A DNA stretch of 64,000 nucleotides from Stratiolaelaps scimitus. Its lineage: Eukaryota > Arthropoda > Arachnida > Mesostigmata > Laelapidae. Of this stretch, positions 1 through 12,266 are shown piece after piece. The notes below the pieces were generated by a model. That model was not told the origin of the DNA. It did no database searches and worked only from the letters and a program-made list of their open reading frames with translations. Position 1 is the stretch's first letter; each line of letters opens with the position of its first letter. The stretch is from the NCBI GenBank assembly GCA_019614645.1, contig JABWDB010000014.1:2046001-2110000 (forward strand), given 5' to 3'. The position numbers and the translations under genes are program-made.

Positions 1-1906
1 ACGAAGTGATGATACCTAAATAATAAAGAAGTTGGCTTGTTCATATATAAGGCTGAGAGCGAATGGCTCCTCACCACACTACTGCATCGCGTGCTGATGG
101 CCAGACAACATCGTGGCATGTTGCATTCGGTTCGGTTGTATATATATTTACAGATATCTTATTGGAATTTGACTTCCCACTAATAGCAATTAAATCGAAT
201 CATATATAACTAATTCGCCGGATCACAAATGTTTTCCGCATCGTTCTGTTGAAGAATAACAGCGATTTGATGTCATTATAATTGTACAGCTAACCAATAA
301 ACTTCGGCACCACTTCTTCGAGTTGTACCACTCGAAGATACCCCATGTTCCGTGCAGGTTCTCATCACGCCAATGCTTTCGGAATCTAGAGGCTAGCTTC
401 ATGAGATATGCCAACTTCTTCAAACCTCTGAGCCGTGTTCAAGGGTATGCTTTTCCAAGTGGCTCACATGTTCGACTTTGCGGCGATCTCATTTTCTCAC
501 CTTCATTTTTGCCCGTTTCGAACCTTAAAAGACGGACACAAAGAGAGAGAAATCAAGAGAGAGAGAGAAAGAAAGCGAGAGAGCGAGCGAGCGCAAGAAG
601 AACATTAACAACAACGGCGTACGCGTACCCATTGTAGGTGGTCGCCAGCGACGATCTACCTCTCTTTTCAAGAATAACAATCACTATCTAACGGCGGAGA
701 TACCCGCGCGGCCGAGACATCGGGCGCCACTCTTTTCGACTGTCAATAATAAATTCCACGGACGACACCGATTGATGTTTTGATGGGTACACCAGACACA
801 AGAGTAGTAGTGGTAGTAGCAGTAGTAATGGCTGCAGCCGTTGCTGTAATAGTTGTAGTGGTGATTGTGGTCGTGATTGTCCTGCTAGCTGGCGAGGCCT
901 CTACTTTACTCAGGGAGAAGGGGAACAAGGCGGCCAGTTCAGCCTCGGATGTATTTTTAGCATTTGAGCAGACGCGCCGGCGCCAAGGCAATAACACAGT
1001 ATCACGCAGTCAACGTCAACGATATTTCACACTGTGACAGGACGTTGGCACAACTCTTCGCGCAAAGTTACAGACTGATACGCACTGCTGCTTCCACCCC
1101 GCCTGTTGTATTATCATCATCGTCGTCATCGTCGCCATCTCTACCCTATATATTTACCGGATAACGACGACCAGCTCAGTGAGCTACCTCAGTACGGCAA
1201 CGGGCTGCCGTAACGAGTTCAACGATGCTCATACATAGATATATACCGATGTGTGTACGCTCTCCCATTCATCATCTGCCCTGCAACAGGAAGCTGCTGC
1301 CAGTGAGGGTATGCTGCTGGTGTCTGTGGCGATCATGATGATGATTTCAGCATATGGAGAAATACAAATAGATGAGTGCGTAGGCAGGGCAGTGCATATT
1401 TCGCTGGTGCTCAGTGACGGACAGCCGTACGCGCAGTTGACAGACGAGCTGGCCACTCCGACGATGGCGGCAGCTGTTACGGCGAGAAGCAGAACAGAAA
1501 ACAAATATACAGTCTCCTCTCTCTCTCTCCGTATCTCTCCTTTCTCTCGAACTGTTACTGCTGTGTTTCATATCGGCGTGTACTTTCTTAGCCTGGCATT
1601 CTCTGTACGCACGTGTGTACGCAGCCGCTTGAATGTGGCTCTTGGCACCAGCGTTTAAGATCGTCGCAGGGCATAGTAGTCGTGTATCAGGACAACCCTT
1701 ACAACAATAAAAAGACGCTTTGGTCACGTTATTGCACAGATCGACGATACTTGGCTGCGGGACTGTTGAGCATTCATTGGCTGGCGCTGTTTCATCGATT
1801 GGGTAAGCTCAGTATTTGGACCTCCTTGATGGAAGAAGCACGAGATGGCCTCGTTGGCTCACAGCTGGTGCTCAAATGACAACGGCGTCCTGAGTTTGCT
1901 GGCGTT
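1..1906. other. Non-coding stretch with simple repeats
   Basis: No coding region can be supported here. The stretch holds a GA-rich purine tract (about 535-602), a GTR-rich tract (about 801-885) that produces valine-rich spurious ORFs on both strands, and short CT runs near 1505-1550. Stops are frequent in all frames outside the low-complexity tracts. It resembles intergenic or intronic DNA. Confidence 0.6.
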
Positions 1907-1991
1907 GCTTTTGGTGGCATTAAACTTAAACTTCTTCGGGCTGACTCTCAGCCAACATTTAACGTCCACGGTACCGCTTTTGGTGGCATTA
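1907..1991 (-). mobile_element. Short 3'-hairpin retroposon copy a, 16-bp flanking repeats
   Basis: A 53-bp body (1923-1975) lies between two perfect 16-bp direct repeats, gcttttggtggcatta (1907-1922 and 1976-1991). Read on the minus strand, the body ends in the family's common 3' end: a perfect hairpin with arms GGCTGA and TCAGCC, then CGAAGAAGTTT. Compared with the other copies it is cut short at its 5' side, at the GGTACCGTGG motif. The flanking repeats look like a target-site duplication. However, gcttttggtggcatta also resembles the sequence other copies carry at that point, so a local tandem duplication is the alternative. Confidence 0.55.
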
Positions 1992-2289
1992 GCACAAGTG
2001 GTACCAATGAGCCAGTCGTATCGAAGCTGATTGTGTCAATTCTATTGTCGCAACGGTATACACTGGTGGTACTTTACAGTTTTCCCTAGCGAACTTCTAC
2101 GGGCCGAACATCTACGGCTCGAAGGGTAAGGAGCGGAGGCGGCTGTTTATGGTGATTTCTGAATCAATCCTATTTCGAGGCATCGGCTTGGGTCTCGACA
2201 GTGGAGAAGAAGTCAACCAGAAGGCGATTACGCAATGAACGCGCCTCAAGCATCACAGAGGACTACAGGACAGTCGGTATACACTCGTC

Positions 2290-2830
2290 GCTAGGTATTT
2301 GCAGGAACCATCCCGTGGGGGTATAAAGATAGAGGCGCATAGGAAAAAATGGGCTGATAGAATAAAAGAGGATGGTGAGCTGTGGGAAACATCCATAACG
2401 GCGTGGTTAGAAGAATGGGAGGGGATCCCACGGGAGAGCCGTGCTCTTCTATGAGGCAAACGATCCCAAACATATAAAACTGCATAGACAGACCTGGAAG
2501 CGCACTCACGCTCTTCTCATGACTCAGTTCCTCGTTGGTCACGGCAACTTTTAGGCGTACCTGAGGAGAATGACAGACGCCTCATCCGCTATCTATAAAC
2601 ACCGCGAAACTGGCGCAGAAAACGAGCCAATATACACATTGGCCGACTGTAGCGCCTTCGATGGTATCATGCCCACGCACTGTGACTAACAGATGATAAG
2701 AGTGCCGAACGGAAGGGGCTCCGAGACGTTATGATATAACATTATCTGCGAAGTAAAGGAACAATGGAATGGGAGGCGCAAAGCAGGCGGAGGACGCAGA
2801 CCTTACGGTTGTCCATGCGCAACGTCCCCC
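2290..2830 (+). pseudogene. Degenerate R1-like non-LTR retrotransposon, 3' end of ORF2
   Basis: Conceptual translation across several stops and frameshifts gives the pattern found after the reverse transcriptase in R1/LOA-type LINEs. It runs: a W-L-x2-W-E-G-I segment (about 2400-2435), then T-Q-F-L-V-G-H-G-N-F followed by A-Y-L-R-R (about 2520-2575), then a decayed zinc-knuckle region ending in Y-T-L-A-D-C-S-A-F-D (about 2625-2665). An in-frame TAG interrupts the GHGNF/AYLRR motif. No reverse transcriptase or apurinic endonuclease domain is seen upstream, so this is a dead, 5'-truncated copy. Its exact ends are not visible. The family is inferred from motif order only. Confidence 0.5.
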
Positions 2831-4686
2831 CTTGGCAATCAACAACTAAATGGCAGGCGATATTATAAACCACATGGTGTCATCGATCTACGCCAAAGGT
2901 TCGTGCCGAGTCGGTGAGTCTCACAAGTCAGACACAAGCGCGCGAAAACCCAAGACGTCTGCGGTGTCTCATAGTCAGGTGCACAGGAAACGCGGGGACC
3001 GAACTCACACGGGACTGAGCATGTCCGTGCAGGCGGCGAACTCGACAGGACGATGGACCGGGGTGGACCACTGATGAAAGACTGTGAATTATCATCAGCC
3101 TCTATACCCCCTTCCCCCACCTGCAAGCCTGGTCTAAAGTAATAGTATAATAATTTCAGACATAAACCAGGCCCAAGTCGTCATTAAGATAGGCTCAAGG
3201 CATTTAGTCAGTAGCAGTCTCACACGACCACGGCGAACACCGGTGTCCAGGATGCATTTTTACCTTCAACCACTAAAAGCCAAAAGAACCTTCAACTCAA
3301 AAAATAGGTGTACCTGCCAACCCGACACACGCACACTACTCGCACAGAACAACAATATATATTTATATATGCTATGATATTACTGCTTTGAGTCAACCTG
3401 AACGAGCAGGGCTGATTGATAATTGCTTTCTATATCAGTTCAATCAAGTGTCTGCAGAGCCGTAGCGCCTATGGCAATGAGAGGCGGAATAAACTTATAG
3501 AACAGCATCTTCACCCGAAGGATGGTAAGGTTTGCTTCACGCAAATATAATTCTGCTGTACGATTTTGATGTACCCACTTTGATATGTGATTTTTACCGG
3601 ATACATATGCTGACATAGACTTGTATACTTTACACCCCCTTTTATCTTAATAAAGATTTTATCCTGTTCTATATTTGTCAAGATTAGCTCGGAAACATTT
3701 GCACAGCAAACGGCTTAACCTGTCTTGTTCGTGGAGACATTGACCATGCCAAAGGTTAAACAGTGTGACTTCAGTTGTTACTGCCAGGGAACACTAGCTT
3801 CAGGATTTCACCTAATTAAGGTGTTCATTACACTTGACAGGAATCGGCGAGTGGTATTCGTTCCGGAAAGATGCCTACACAGATAGACCCAACTCACACT
3901 TTACACAGGATTTATATCGGACGAGGATTTTCGGCTGGTAGTATCTTCACCAAGCATTCGAAGGGCCAGAGTTTGATTTTATCGTTTCAACGATCGCTGC
4001 CATTATAATAGTTGAACGATTTGTAACGCATCCGATGAGATCGTCAAACCGCACGGAAGGAGGCTCTATCTCGCTGTCTCTGTAACGCAGATATAGATGG
4101 GTGTGCGAACGGCGATCAACAATATGGACATATGCATAGTTGCAAGAGAAATACACACTATGAGATCGATGCTTTGCATGTCAAGTAACTAACAATTCAT
4201 TAAAGCATGTCGTAATGCTTGCGAATGTTCGTTCCGGTTACACCACATCGCCTGAATGAGACCAATCGAATGTGAGAGACAGTGCTCTTGATGGTGTTGA
4301 ATTTTCGCATCAACTACATTGAACGACTGGAAAGTTCCGTCCGTTTCACTCGAATGTATCCAGAGCAGAGAGAATAACTATGCTTTTTTATATCGACCAT
4401 ATTTACTTCATTGAGTAAGTAAAGAAACAATAGGAGTAGTGGTATTTCATTGTCGACGAATCTCCCACTTATGCTGCTACACCTCCTATGTCTCTTCGCA
4501 AAGTTCAGATTAGAATCAAGCTCAACCGGGTCTTGAAGCCGTCTACAAAAGCCGTCAAATCAGTCAGGGTCTCAAGAGCTCATAATCATTTCAGGTCGAA
4601 TGTATCTCGCATTTTATAAATACTTATATTACTCCGCACGGTCTTATGTCAAATGCCCGATGTCATTACACACATGGGCCCACAAG
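2831..4686. other. Non-coding stretch, nothing recognised
   Basis: I see no gene, RNA or clear repeat. The first 250 bases may still belong to the decayed LINE upstream, but no 3' end such as a tail or duplication can be placed. Confidence 0.5.
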
Positions 4687-4732
4687 ATATATATATATAT
4701 ATAGGTGTGTGTCTGTGTGTGTGTGTGTGTAC
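4687..4732. repeat. Compound microsatellite (TA)n then (GT)n
   Basis: About 16 bases of TA repeat are followed by an interrupted run of TG/TC dinucleotides. This is a simple length-variable locus with no associated gene. Confidence 0.9.
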
Positions 4733-5043
4733 GTATATAAAATTACACGGCGACTGGCTTAAGGGACTGCAGCTGGTAGTGGTGCAGTCTGTTATTAATT
4801 AAAATAATTATAATGCTAATAATGAAAGTGATGATTCATTTACATTTGCACTTTTGTTACTGTTGTGTTCAAGATCTTTTTTCCTGTAAATATTCCTGTA
4901 GTGTCCTCTAACACTAGCGTGTGTGTCCAGGTTGTAAACGCGTCGAGCTGATATAAATTATCTCAAATATACTCACGCTAAAACAGCAGTGAATAATACA
5001 AAGAATAGTACAAACGAACGGCAGGAAAATGACATAGTCATAG

Positions 5044-5045
<2 letters not shown>

Positions 5046-5086
<41 letters not shown>
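5046..5086. repeat. (TA)n microsatellite, about 41 bp
   Basis: An uninterrupted AT dinucleotide run. It makes a tyrosine/isoleucine-alternating spurious ORF on the minus strand. Confidence 0.95.
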
Positions 5087-5087
<1 letters not shown>

Positions 5088-5559
5088 CGATGGCGTAGCT
5101 GATGGATGATGCCTTCAAGAACACAAGAAGCTAATATGATTTGTATATCTGTCGTGCATTTGGCGCAGACAATAAGATGGTTCTGTTGGTGAAGCCTCGC
5201 TGAATTTGTCTTCCGACTGTGACCAGTCAAGTTAAGCGGTACATGGCGATGGTTAATGCAATAAATAACACTACAAACAACACTTTAGACAGAAACTTCA
5301 ACAGAAAAGTATCGCTGATGCCAAGCATAATACCTTGAGGTACTGTCGTTAAGTAAAAACATGAAATATAATCGATAACGATTCGTATATTCGGAAAGGA
5401 TCGAAATGTTTTCTACTTTTAGCTGTACATTTCTAGTTTATTTATAGACTATCATTCATATGCTATTTATTTTTAGTTTACAGTTACATTTTCATTTACG
5501 AGACCTTAAGCATTGCAAAATTGCCGTACCGGAAATACACCTCAAAAATGAATGAGTGA

Positions 5560-6744
5560 ATGCGCCGAACGTCATTTCGACAGGGTAGCAATAAGTCACT
5601 CATGTACTTACTTAATGGTAATTTTTTGACATGCCAGGCCGGCACTGAGGCTTCAGCCCTTCACGAGTATGACGACTTGGTGTTGGACGCGCTGACGACG
5701 ATCCTGAACCTCCAGCTCCCTCCGGAAGCGGCGTCGCAGGCTACCCTTCCAGTCCGCTTCGGGGGCCTCGGCATCCTCAGTGTTCGCCGCTTGGCCGACG
5801 TTTGCTACGCCGCGTCGCTTACGGCGGTTGCCGACATGGTCGCTACAGTCCTCCCCCCCGAAGCGCTCGCCCACTTCTCCGCCTCCCAGGAAGCTGCCCT
5901 TGACCAGACGGGTGCCCGCGCTCGGGTCCCTCCGGACAAACAGAGCAAGCAGCGGGCATGGTCCGATGCCCTGCACCAGGAGCTGCGGGACTCCCTCCTG
6001 GCCTCTGCGCCACACGCTGCTGACCAAGCTCGCCTCCGGGCTGTCGACAGGCCTGGTGCGGGGGCGTGGCTCCACGCGCTGCCCTCCTCGTCCCTTGGTA
6101 CTGCTCTAGACGATCGCTCCCTCCGCTTCTGTGTGGGCCTTCGCCTCGGGGCCCCTGTAGTTGCGGCCCACAGCTGCGAGCGTTGTGGGGACCCCGTCGC
6201 AACGAATGGCCATCACGGTCTCTCGTGCGAACGCAGCGCCGGTCGCCATCCGCGACACACGATGCTTAATGACACGCTCGTGAGGGCCCTCCACTCCGCC
6301 GGTATTCCTTGCACAAGGGAGCCACAGGGCCTCGACACCTCTGACGGGCGCCGCCCTGACGGCCTCACCCTTGTCCCCTTCCATCGAGGGCAGCACCTGG
6401 TTTGGGACGGCACTGTGGTTGACACTCTAGCACCCTCTTATGTCAACCACTGTGCAACCATCCCCGGTTACGCAGTAGCGCGTGCGGAGCGGGCAAAGCT
6501 GAGGAAGTACGCCGCACTCCAAGCAACGCACCTGTTTTCCCCCCTCGCCTTTGAGACCCTGGGCGGGCACGGCCCTCTCACGGCGAACTTCCTCGAGGGG
6601 GTCTACCACAGGTTGATCCGCGCCACCGGGGACAAGCGCGCTGGCTCTTTCCTCCTGCAGCGCCTGTCCCTCGCTGTGCAGAGAGGCAATGCCATCGCCT
6701 TCCTCGGGACGTTGTCGTCCTCACCCCCCCCCCCACCCCCATAA
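5560..6744 (+). pseudogene. C-terminal part of R2-like polyprotein, fused to flanking DNA
   Basis: An open frame of 394 codons. The first 25 or so residues come from flanking DNA; the element's own sequence starts near TCQAGTEA. The rest is the linker after the reverse transcriptase, the CCHC knuckle (C-x2-C-x8-H-x4-C, first Cys codon at 6175) and the restriction-like endonuclease with RRPDG, then LVWDGTVVD about 15 residues on, and an RAKLRKY segment. There is no stop or frameshift in this part. Only two residues differ from the fuller copy in the shared region (E/D and A/V), plus Q/P at the junction. It ends in a longer proline run because its C tract is 7 bp longer. Without the RT it cannot act alone. 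Confidence 0.8.
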
Positions 6745-6800
6745 TCCCTAGAAATTCCGACTTATTGTAACGTTTAATATATTATAATAAATATATATAT
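5628..6800 (+). mobile_element. 5'-truncated copy of the R2-like LINE (copy 1)
   Basis: From gacatgcc at 5628 to the C-rich tract before the stop, this copy is colinear with 23620-24720 of the fuller copy, at a constant offset of 17992. By eye there are about two dozen substitutions in 1.09 kb. It lacks the N-terminal and reverse-transcriptase parts and starts in the region after the RT, as expected for incomplete target-primed reverse transcription. The 3' end has the same short tail: C run, ataatccctagaaat, then AATAAA (6786-6791). TTTTGAC occurs at both edges (about 5624-5630 and 6803-6809). This could be a target-site duplication or chance microhomology. The flanks are AT-rich and are not rDNA. 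Confidence 0.85.
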
Positions 6801-9499
6801 TATTTTGACTAGTAACTATTATAATGCGGGCTAATGCCGATCCGTTACGTTCTGAACAAATATAACAGCCATCATTCGATGGCGATTTCATCAGTGCTTA
6901 TTGTTGACATGTTTCTACGAGAGTCTCTCGCTCGTTTCACAACGGCAAAAAGCAGGGTACAAAAATATATTTGGCAATACACTGACTGCTTCGACCTCGG
7001 ATCCCGCTTGCCATACCAACCCGTGACTGTTGGACGTTTATCTCGTCACCTCCTGTCGTTCTGCCATGGTGGCTGCTCTCACTCGCCCCTCGACTGGCTT
7101 GACGCTCTCCGGCAATGCTCCTATATCTACTAATCTGCCTCGCCATTAATTCTATTTCGATATCGTTCTCGATCACGAAAATCTCGTCGTTCCCACCTAT
7201 ATACCACAACAGACGAGACTGGAGAAGGATTCATGGACTATAGCCAAGTCGAAGTCCGCGACTAGTATGCCCCCCCACACCCCCTTCTGGTCCTACTGTC
7301 TAGGACAAGGAACACGAACAAATGGCCTCCAGCCTTTACTGCTAGCTGGTGGGTTCCTGCTAGCTCCACCACTACCACGATCACAACTACAGCTACGGCA
7401 ACTACCACAGCAAGATGAAAGAAGAATTGGACTAAGGTATGGTATCGAGGTTGGCACCGATTGAAGGGACGGGGGGGGGGTCAGTGGCCGAAGGCTATAA
7501 ACATGGCGAGGCGAAGTTGAAGGCAAATCTATAGCTAGTTGGCGTGCGGGCGCGGACAGCCACTCTGGCAGGGTGGACGTCACACGCTGAGTCGCCGTGT
7601 AGCGTCCAGACTGTGTCCTTCTTGCCGCCGCGTATGTTAGGTTAGGCATAGGCTGAGGTGGAAGGTTCAGGCCCACCGAGAAGCGATAGAGAGAGAGAGA
7701 GAGCAGAAGCAAGAAGAAACTGAAAGAAAATGTGAGATTGGCGCACACACACACTGGGAGCAGGTTATATATATACATATGTTCACATACAGCTACGTTG
7801 TTCTATCTCGTGCCTATGGACGGTACGTACGTCCGTACAATATAATAGATTGGCAGGTCAGAAACAACGAGCGAGCGAGAGAGAGAGAGAGGGTCCGAGA
7901 GAAAGTATTATAGAAGGCCGTATGCCGATAGCGGGTCAGCGCCGTGGTCTTCTGGCGGCGAATGGCAATGTCTCTTCGTGAGCTGCAGCCGTTTGTTTCG
8001 GCCGGCGACTATCGGCCGTCGATCGCCGCGTCCCTGTGCGTGTGCTCCTGAATGAGATATAAATGAAGCTTAACCAATTGGGAGTTCCATAACTCTCCGC
8101 CGCTTTCATATTGTCCAGCCGTCTGAATTTATTGATACATACTGTGCAGAATGCTGTGGTCATTAGCATAAATAGGGGACAGTGACAGGAGTAGTTCTCG
8201 TTGCTTGGCCACGTACAGCGGAAGCATCTGGCTGAACACCGGTGAGATTTATGTGGTTCGATAGCAGCAATTTTAGGCGCTGAAACAAGCCATAAATGTA
8301 TGAATGAATGAATAAGGCCCATTAATTATCATTGTGTCCACGTTGCTGTCGCTGCTGCAGCTGTGTAGTGGACAAACAGGGGCCAGAAAATTTAGCACTA
8401 TATTTTGTTATCGCGTTAAGATCGCAAGCGATTGGAAAACAAAATTCGTGAGATTAGTCGAGCATCTGATATTATATCAGGTCTAGCCTGATGGGTGATT
8501 TGCTTCCGCGTATCAGATTGTGGATCTGTCCCCACATCGCCGCAGCCGGGTGGTTGAGCCGGCCGGACAAGAACGTCGTCGGCGATGCGACAGCGGTGCC
8601 AGCAAAAAGTGAAATGAGGGTGACAATAGTTGCCTTAGTTACTCCATATCCCTATCGGCTGATATGATGCCAAATAATTGAACAACTTGTGAACAATAGT
8701 ACATCTCTAAAGTTCGCTTTGCTTAGCCATGAAAAAGAAAAAATGGATCGTGAAATGGCTAGCTTATTGGTCGTCGAGTGGATATTCCGAGCGTTTCGCG
8801 ACACAGCTGGAAGTTTGCAAATTGCCAGTTCAACGAATATGCCAATTTCGCATAGACAATGTTGTCCAGAGCAGAGGCACAACGACCTTGTTTGGCTTTA
8901 TATAGTCGTTCGCCAACCTAAATATGGCTCTTTTCAGCCGTTCGCGCTGCTCACAAACATCCTAATATGAACAGCCGCACGACGTAGTCCACAATGTGTA
9001 TGGAACAAAGGAAGTTTTTACAGAAACTCGGGATGGGCTCGTTTTGATGTAAACCTAGCTATAATGTAGTTTCACTTTAACTAAAATGTAGGAATTTCAT
9101 TGAAATACTTCCGGAAATTAATCATCCTCAGCACTCGTGGTGAGTAGATATGTGTCATGGCTGAGTTTGAACCCGCGGGCTATAATCTTAATAAAATAAT
9201 CTAGTTTCCACCTTGGCAAAGACTTGCGTTTAGTAGAAGCGATTCACTTTATAGCAAAAAACTCACGCTGGTCAGACGGTTTAGCTTATGAAAGGTTTTC
9301 GCCTTCCACGCGACAGCACAGGCTGTCGTGTCAGTCTCGAAGTTGCTGTCCAGGTTCGCACATCTGGGACATCACATATCAATGATACAATATTATTTGT
9401 GTATATCTAATTATATATAATATTTCCTGGATATCGATGCAGTAAACTTAGCTTAAATCGTTACATTTCTTCAACTTTCCAATCTCTATATTCAATGTT
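6801..9499. other. Non-coding stretch with GA tracts
   Basis: No gene is supported. There is a G9 run near 7471-7479, GA-rich tracts (about 7686-7703 and 7868-7890) and short TA runs. The ORFs here lack motifs and are partly made by the repeats. Confidence 0.55.
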
Positions 9500-9543
9500 G
9501 TCTCTCTCTCTCTCTCTCTCTTTCGAGATAGAGAGAGAGAGAG
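9500..9543. repeat. (TC)n/(GA)n inverted pair
   Basis: A TC run of about 21 bases is followed, after tttcgagata, by a GA run of about 16 bases. The two arms are complementary, so the locus can fold into a hairpin or, as a polypurine/polypyrimidine tract, into a triplex. Confidence 0.85.
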
Positions 9544-9879
9544 TAGCCACTATGACAGCGTCGACGCAATCAAATCGTTGGAAGGCAATCAGTTCCAATC
9601 AAGTGGCAATCAAGTTTAAGTTACACCCACAACCTGCATAATGAAGACATCTCGAATCATATCTCATAGTCTTCACCTTATATTGTCTACATTGCACACA
9701 AATGTTAACAGCAGTCACAGAATCTTCACATAGATATATTATACATACATCTATATATTGTAGCACATCATGTGTATGATACAATATTGTATAACATGAT
9801 ATTTGGTACCTGCCATATATTGCAAATCTATAATCGATCCCTCACGATCGCTACCGCAGCCGTGTTTTTCGTTGAGGAG

Positions 9880-10660
9880 CATTGAGCAGCAGAACGACGA
9901 AAGCACAAACGGCAGCAGTGCAAAGCGACTCGATCAGAAATTGTCAGCATCGAGATTCGGGGCTGACATCACAAACTGCCGTTGATCGTCCGCTGCCGTC
10001 GAATCGAGACCCCTTCGAGCAGCGCTGGCATCGCCAGCCGTGGAACAGTCAGTCGACAGCCTGGACTCAGCCAGCTTTCCTAGCGGCTTTCAATGTGTTG
10101 TGTTGTTGTAGTAATTGGACGGAGGAAGCGGCAGTGGATTGGTGGCGTTAGCGTGGCAGCAGACATTCATTCGTTCGGTCGGTCGGTCGGCACCACGACG
10201 ACCGCCACCGCCACCGCCGCCGCCGCCAGCAGCAGCGAGGTCATAAACATGGCCTACACATAGGCTAGCGGCAGGCGAGCGACCTACCGACGGGTCGAGA
10301 AGAAAGGCAACTCGCAGAAGGCGAGGCAGCTCCGTCTCTGCCGGCGGCGGACGGCAGACTACCAGCGAGGCTACTACCAGTACAACAACTAGTGCAACGA
10401 TACAACGAAAGTAGCCAGTTAAGCACAATGGCGGAGAGGCCGACCGTCCGTCCGTTCATGGTTCTGCCAGGCAGGGTACGCTAGCGAGCAGTGGCGGCAG
10501 CATCGGCCAGAGTAGGCGAAGATTAGACCGCGCTGGTTAAGGTTAACTTATGGGACTTATCTTGGCCGACGAAACTCGACCGAAGCTAGCACTCTACACT
10601 GTGGGGAAACTTTCTGTAGGTTTGTAGGAAAGCCGACCGGGAAAGAACGAGAAGCAGACG
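9880..10660. other. CpG- and CAG-rich island, possible promoter or 5' UTR
   Basis: This segment has many more CpG and CAG/CGG-type repeats than its neighbours: a (CGGT)n run near 10177-10190 and a (CCG)n-type run near 10199-10228. It holds no ORF with recognisable domains. The longest minus-strand frame is low-complexity and lacks a clear ATG. Such islands in AT-rich arthropod DNA can mark promoters or untranslated first exons; that role is inference only. Confidence 0.3.
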
Positions 10661-10677
10661 AGAGAAAAAGTGATGTA

Positions 10678-10760
10678 TATAATATATATATATATATTAT
10701 ATATATATAAATATGTATTATATATATAATACATATTTATATATATATATATATATATAT
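10678..10760. repeat. AT-rich tract with a 52-bp perfect palindrome
   Basis: The sequence 10698-10749 is identical to its reverse complement, centred on gtattatatatataatac (10715-10732). It lies in a longer TA tract and is followed by a GA tract. It could extrude as a cruciform. Confidence 0.85.
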
Positions 10761-11780
10761 TAGAGAGAGACAAAGAGAGAGAAAATCGATCGTGGACAGC
10801 AGCGTGCGGTTGCCTGTGTGGTCACGGATAGGTGTGTATGTCTGCACGGTGGTTTGCTAGAAGGAGGCAAGTAAACATGAGAGTGGCGCTAACTGTCACA
10901 TATGGCGTCGTCCTGTCAGCCGATCAGCTGTGATGACTAACACTGAGTACTACATCAGGATTTTGATCCGACAAGTACCCTTGAGTAGAATAACTGCTGA
11001 GCTGATTAAATTGCCATGCACATGTCTCTAGTAAAGTATACTTTCCTAATGGCTCCCGATGATGGCGGCGGCGGTGGTGGTGGTGGCGGCAGCAGCCGCG
11101 GTGCTGGCAACGGTACTAATAATTATGGGCCATCCTATTTATGGTCTACTAGTTATATTTAGCAGACACTTACTTGACTGACTCAAACTTGATCAACGCA
11201 TGGTGCCCTGAGTACGAACATATTGAAGCCATACATAAACGCAATATTAGCTTAATAAGAGTAGGTTTTCAAGTATTTTCTAGCCCACACTAGAATATTC
11301 GTAGAATCGTACGGAGCCATAACATGTGGTCCAGCTGTATTTTTTCCAGCATAGTTTCTTCTCGCAAAGCTTCCGGTCGCGTAAACGTTCGCGTCGAGCA
11401 CAAACAGACATACGCATACACTTTAAAGTTAAACTGTCGGATGACAAAATTGGGTTTGCGTTTGTTTCGTCACGGCAGTGATGCACTCGGCAAATTCATT
11501 TAGTTGATAGGTTAAATCCAGCCCAAAGTTGTGATTTCTTTTGAGCGACGTTTACGTGGCCACTAGTGGTACAGGTCTATAGGATTGAAGTTGTCTTTTG
11601 TTGAGTTTCTGGTATACGAAAGAGAACACACATTTCATCACAGTTCACATTTAATCAAACCGTCGATATCGGGATTTTTGAACATTCGTTTGACTAGGTC
11701 AGCAAGCCAATAATCGATCTGGCGGGCTGAATTCGAACTCGAATTGTGACAGATGTTTTGACGCGTTCAGCCCATCAAGC

Positions 11781-11793
11781 GTACATATTACGC

Positions 11794-11825
<32 letters not shown>

Positions 11826-11872
11826 GCGTAATATGTACGTAATATGTACATATGCGTAATATGTACATATTA

Positions 11873-11903
<31 letters not shown>

Positions 11904-11912
11904 TACGCACGT
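11781..11912. repeat. Cluster of AT palindromes built on a GTACATATTACGCATA unit
   Basis: Positions 11781-11838 form a 58-bp palindrome with a single mismatched pair. Positions 11850-11879 form a second, perfect 30-bp palindrome using the same unit. A third, partial unit (tattacgcacgtacatat) ends the cluster after another TA run. Repeated inversion and duplication of one motif around (TA)n is directly visible. Confidence 0.85.
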
Positions 11913-12266
11913 ACATATATGTGGTGCGCTTACGAACGTATACAGTGCTACGAACCACTGCTAACAGGCAGTAGAGCAGAGACAGATCAAAAGTTGTTAA
12001 TCGATTCGATTTTCGTGATCTCCCCCCCCAGTCTCCCAGTGTCAGCCCACCCCCGGAATGGTGCTTCGTGTGTTCGTTTGGTCGACGCCACCCATCGATT
12101 CCAGTGAGGCAGTCGAAATCGCCAATGACTCAAATAAAGGTTATCACGTTGTCAGCGTGATAGGTTCGTGCTTACCTATCTAAAAATCTCCCCAATATAC
12201 CTATTGTGTGGAACGACGACTACACATTACATATTTAAAAAAAATGTCGTATTTATATATATTCAA

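Noticed and set aside
780..1037. Valine-rich ORF that looks like a membrane segment
   Set aside because: It is made by a GTR-type simple repeat; the opposite strand gives an equally open Thr/Ala-rich frame.
10090..10428. Minus-strand ORF that looks like signal peptide plus poly-Gly
   Set aside because: The start is TTG, not ATG, and the rest is translation of CGG-type repeats in the CpG-rich island.
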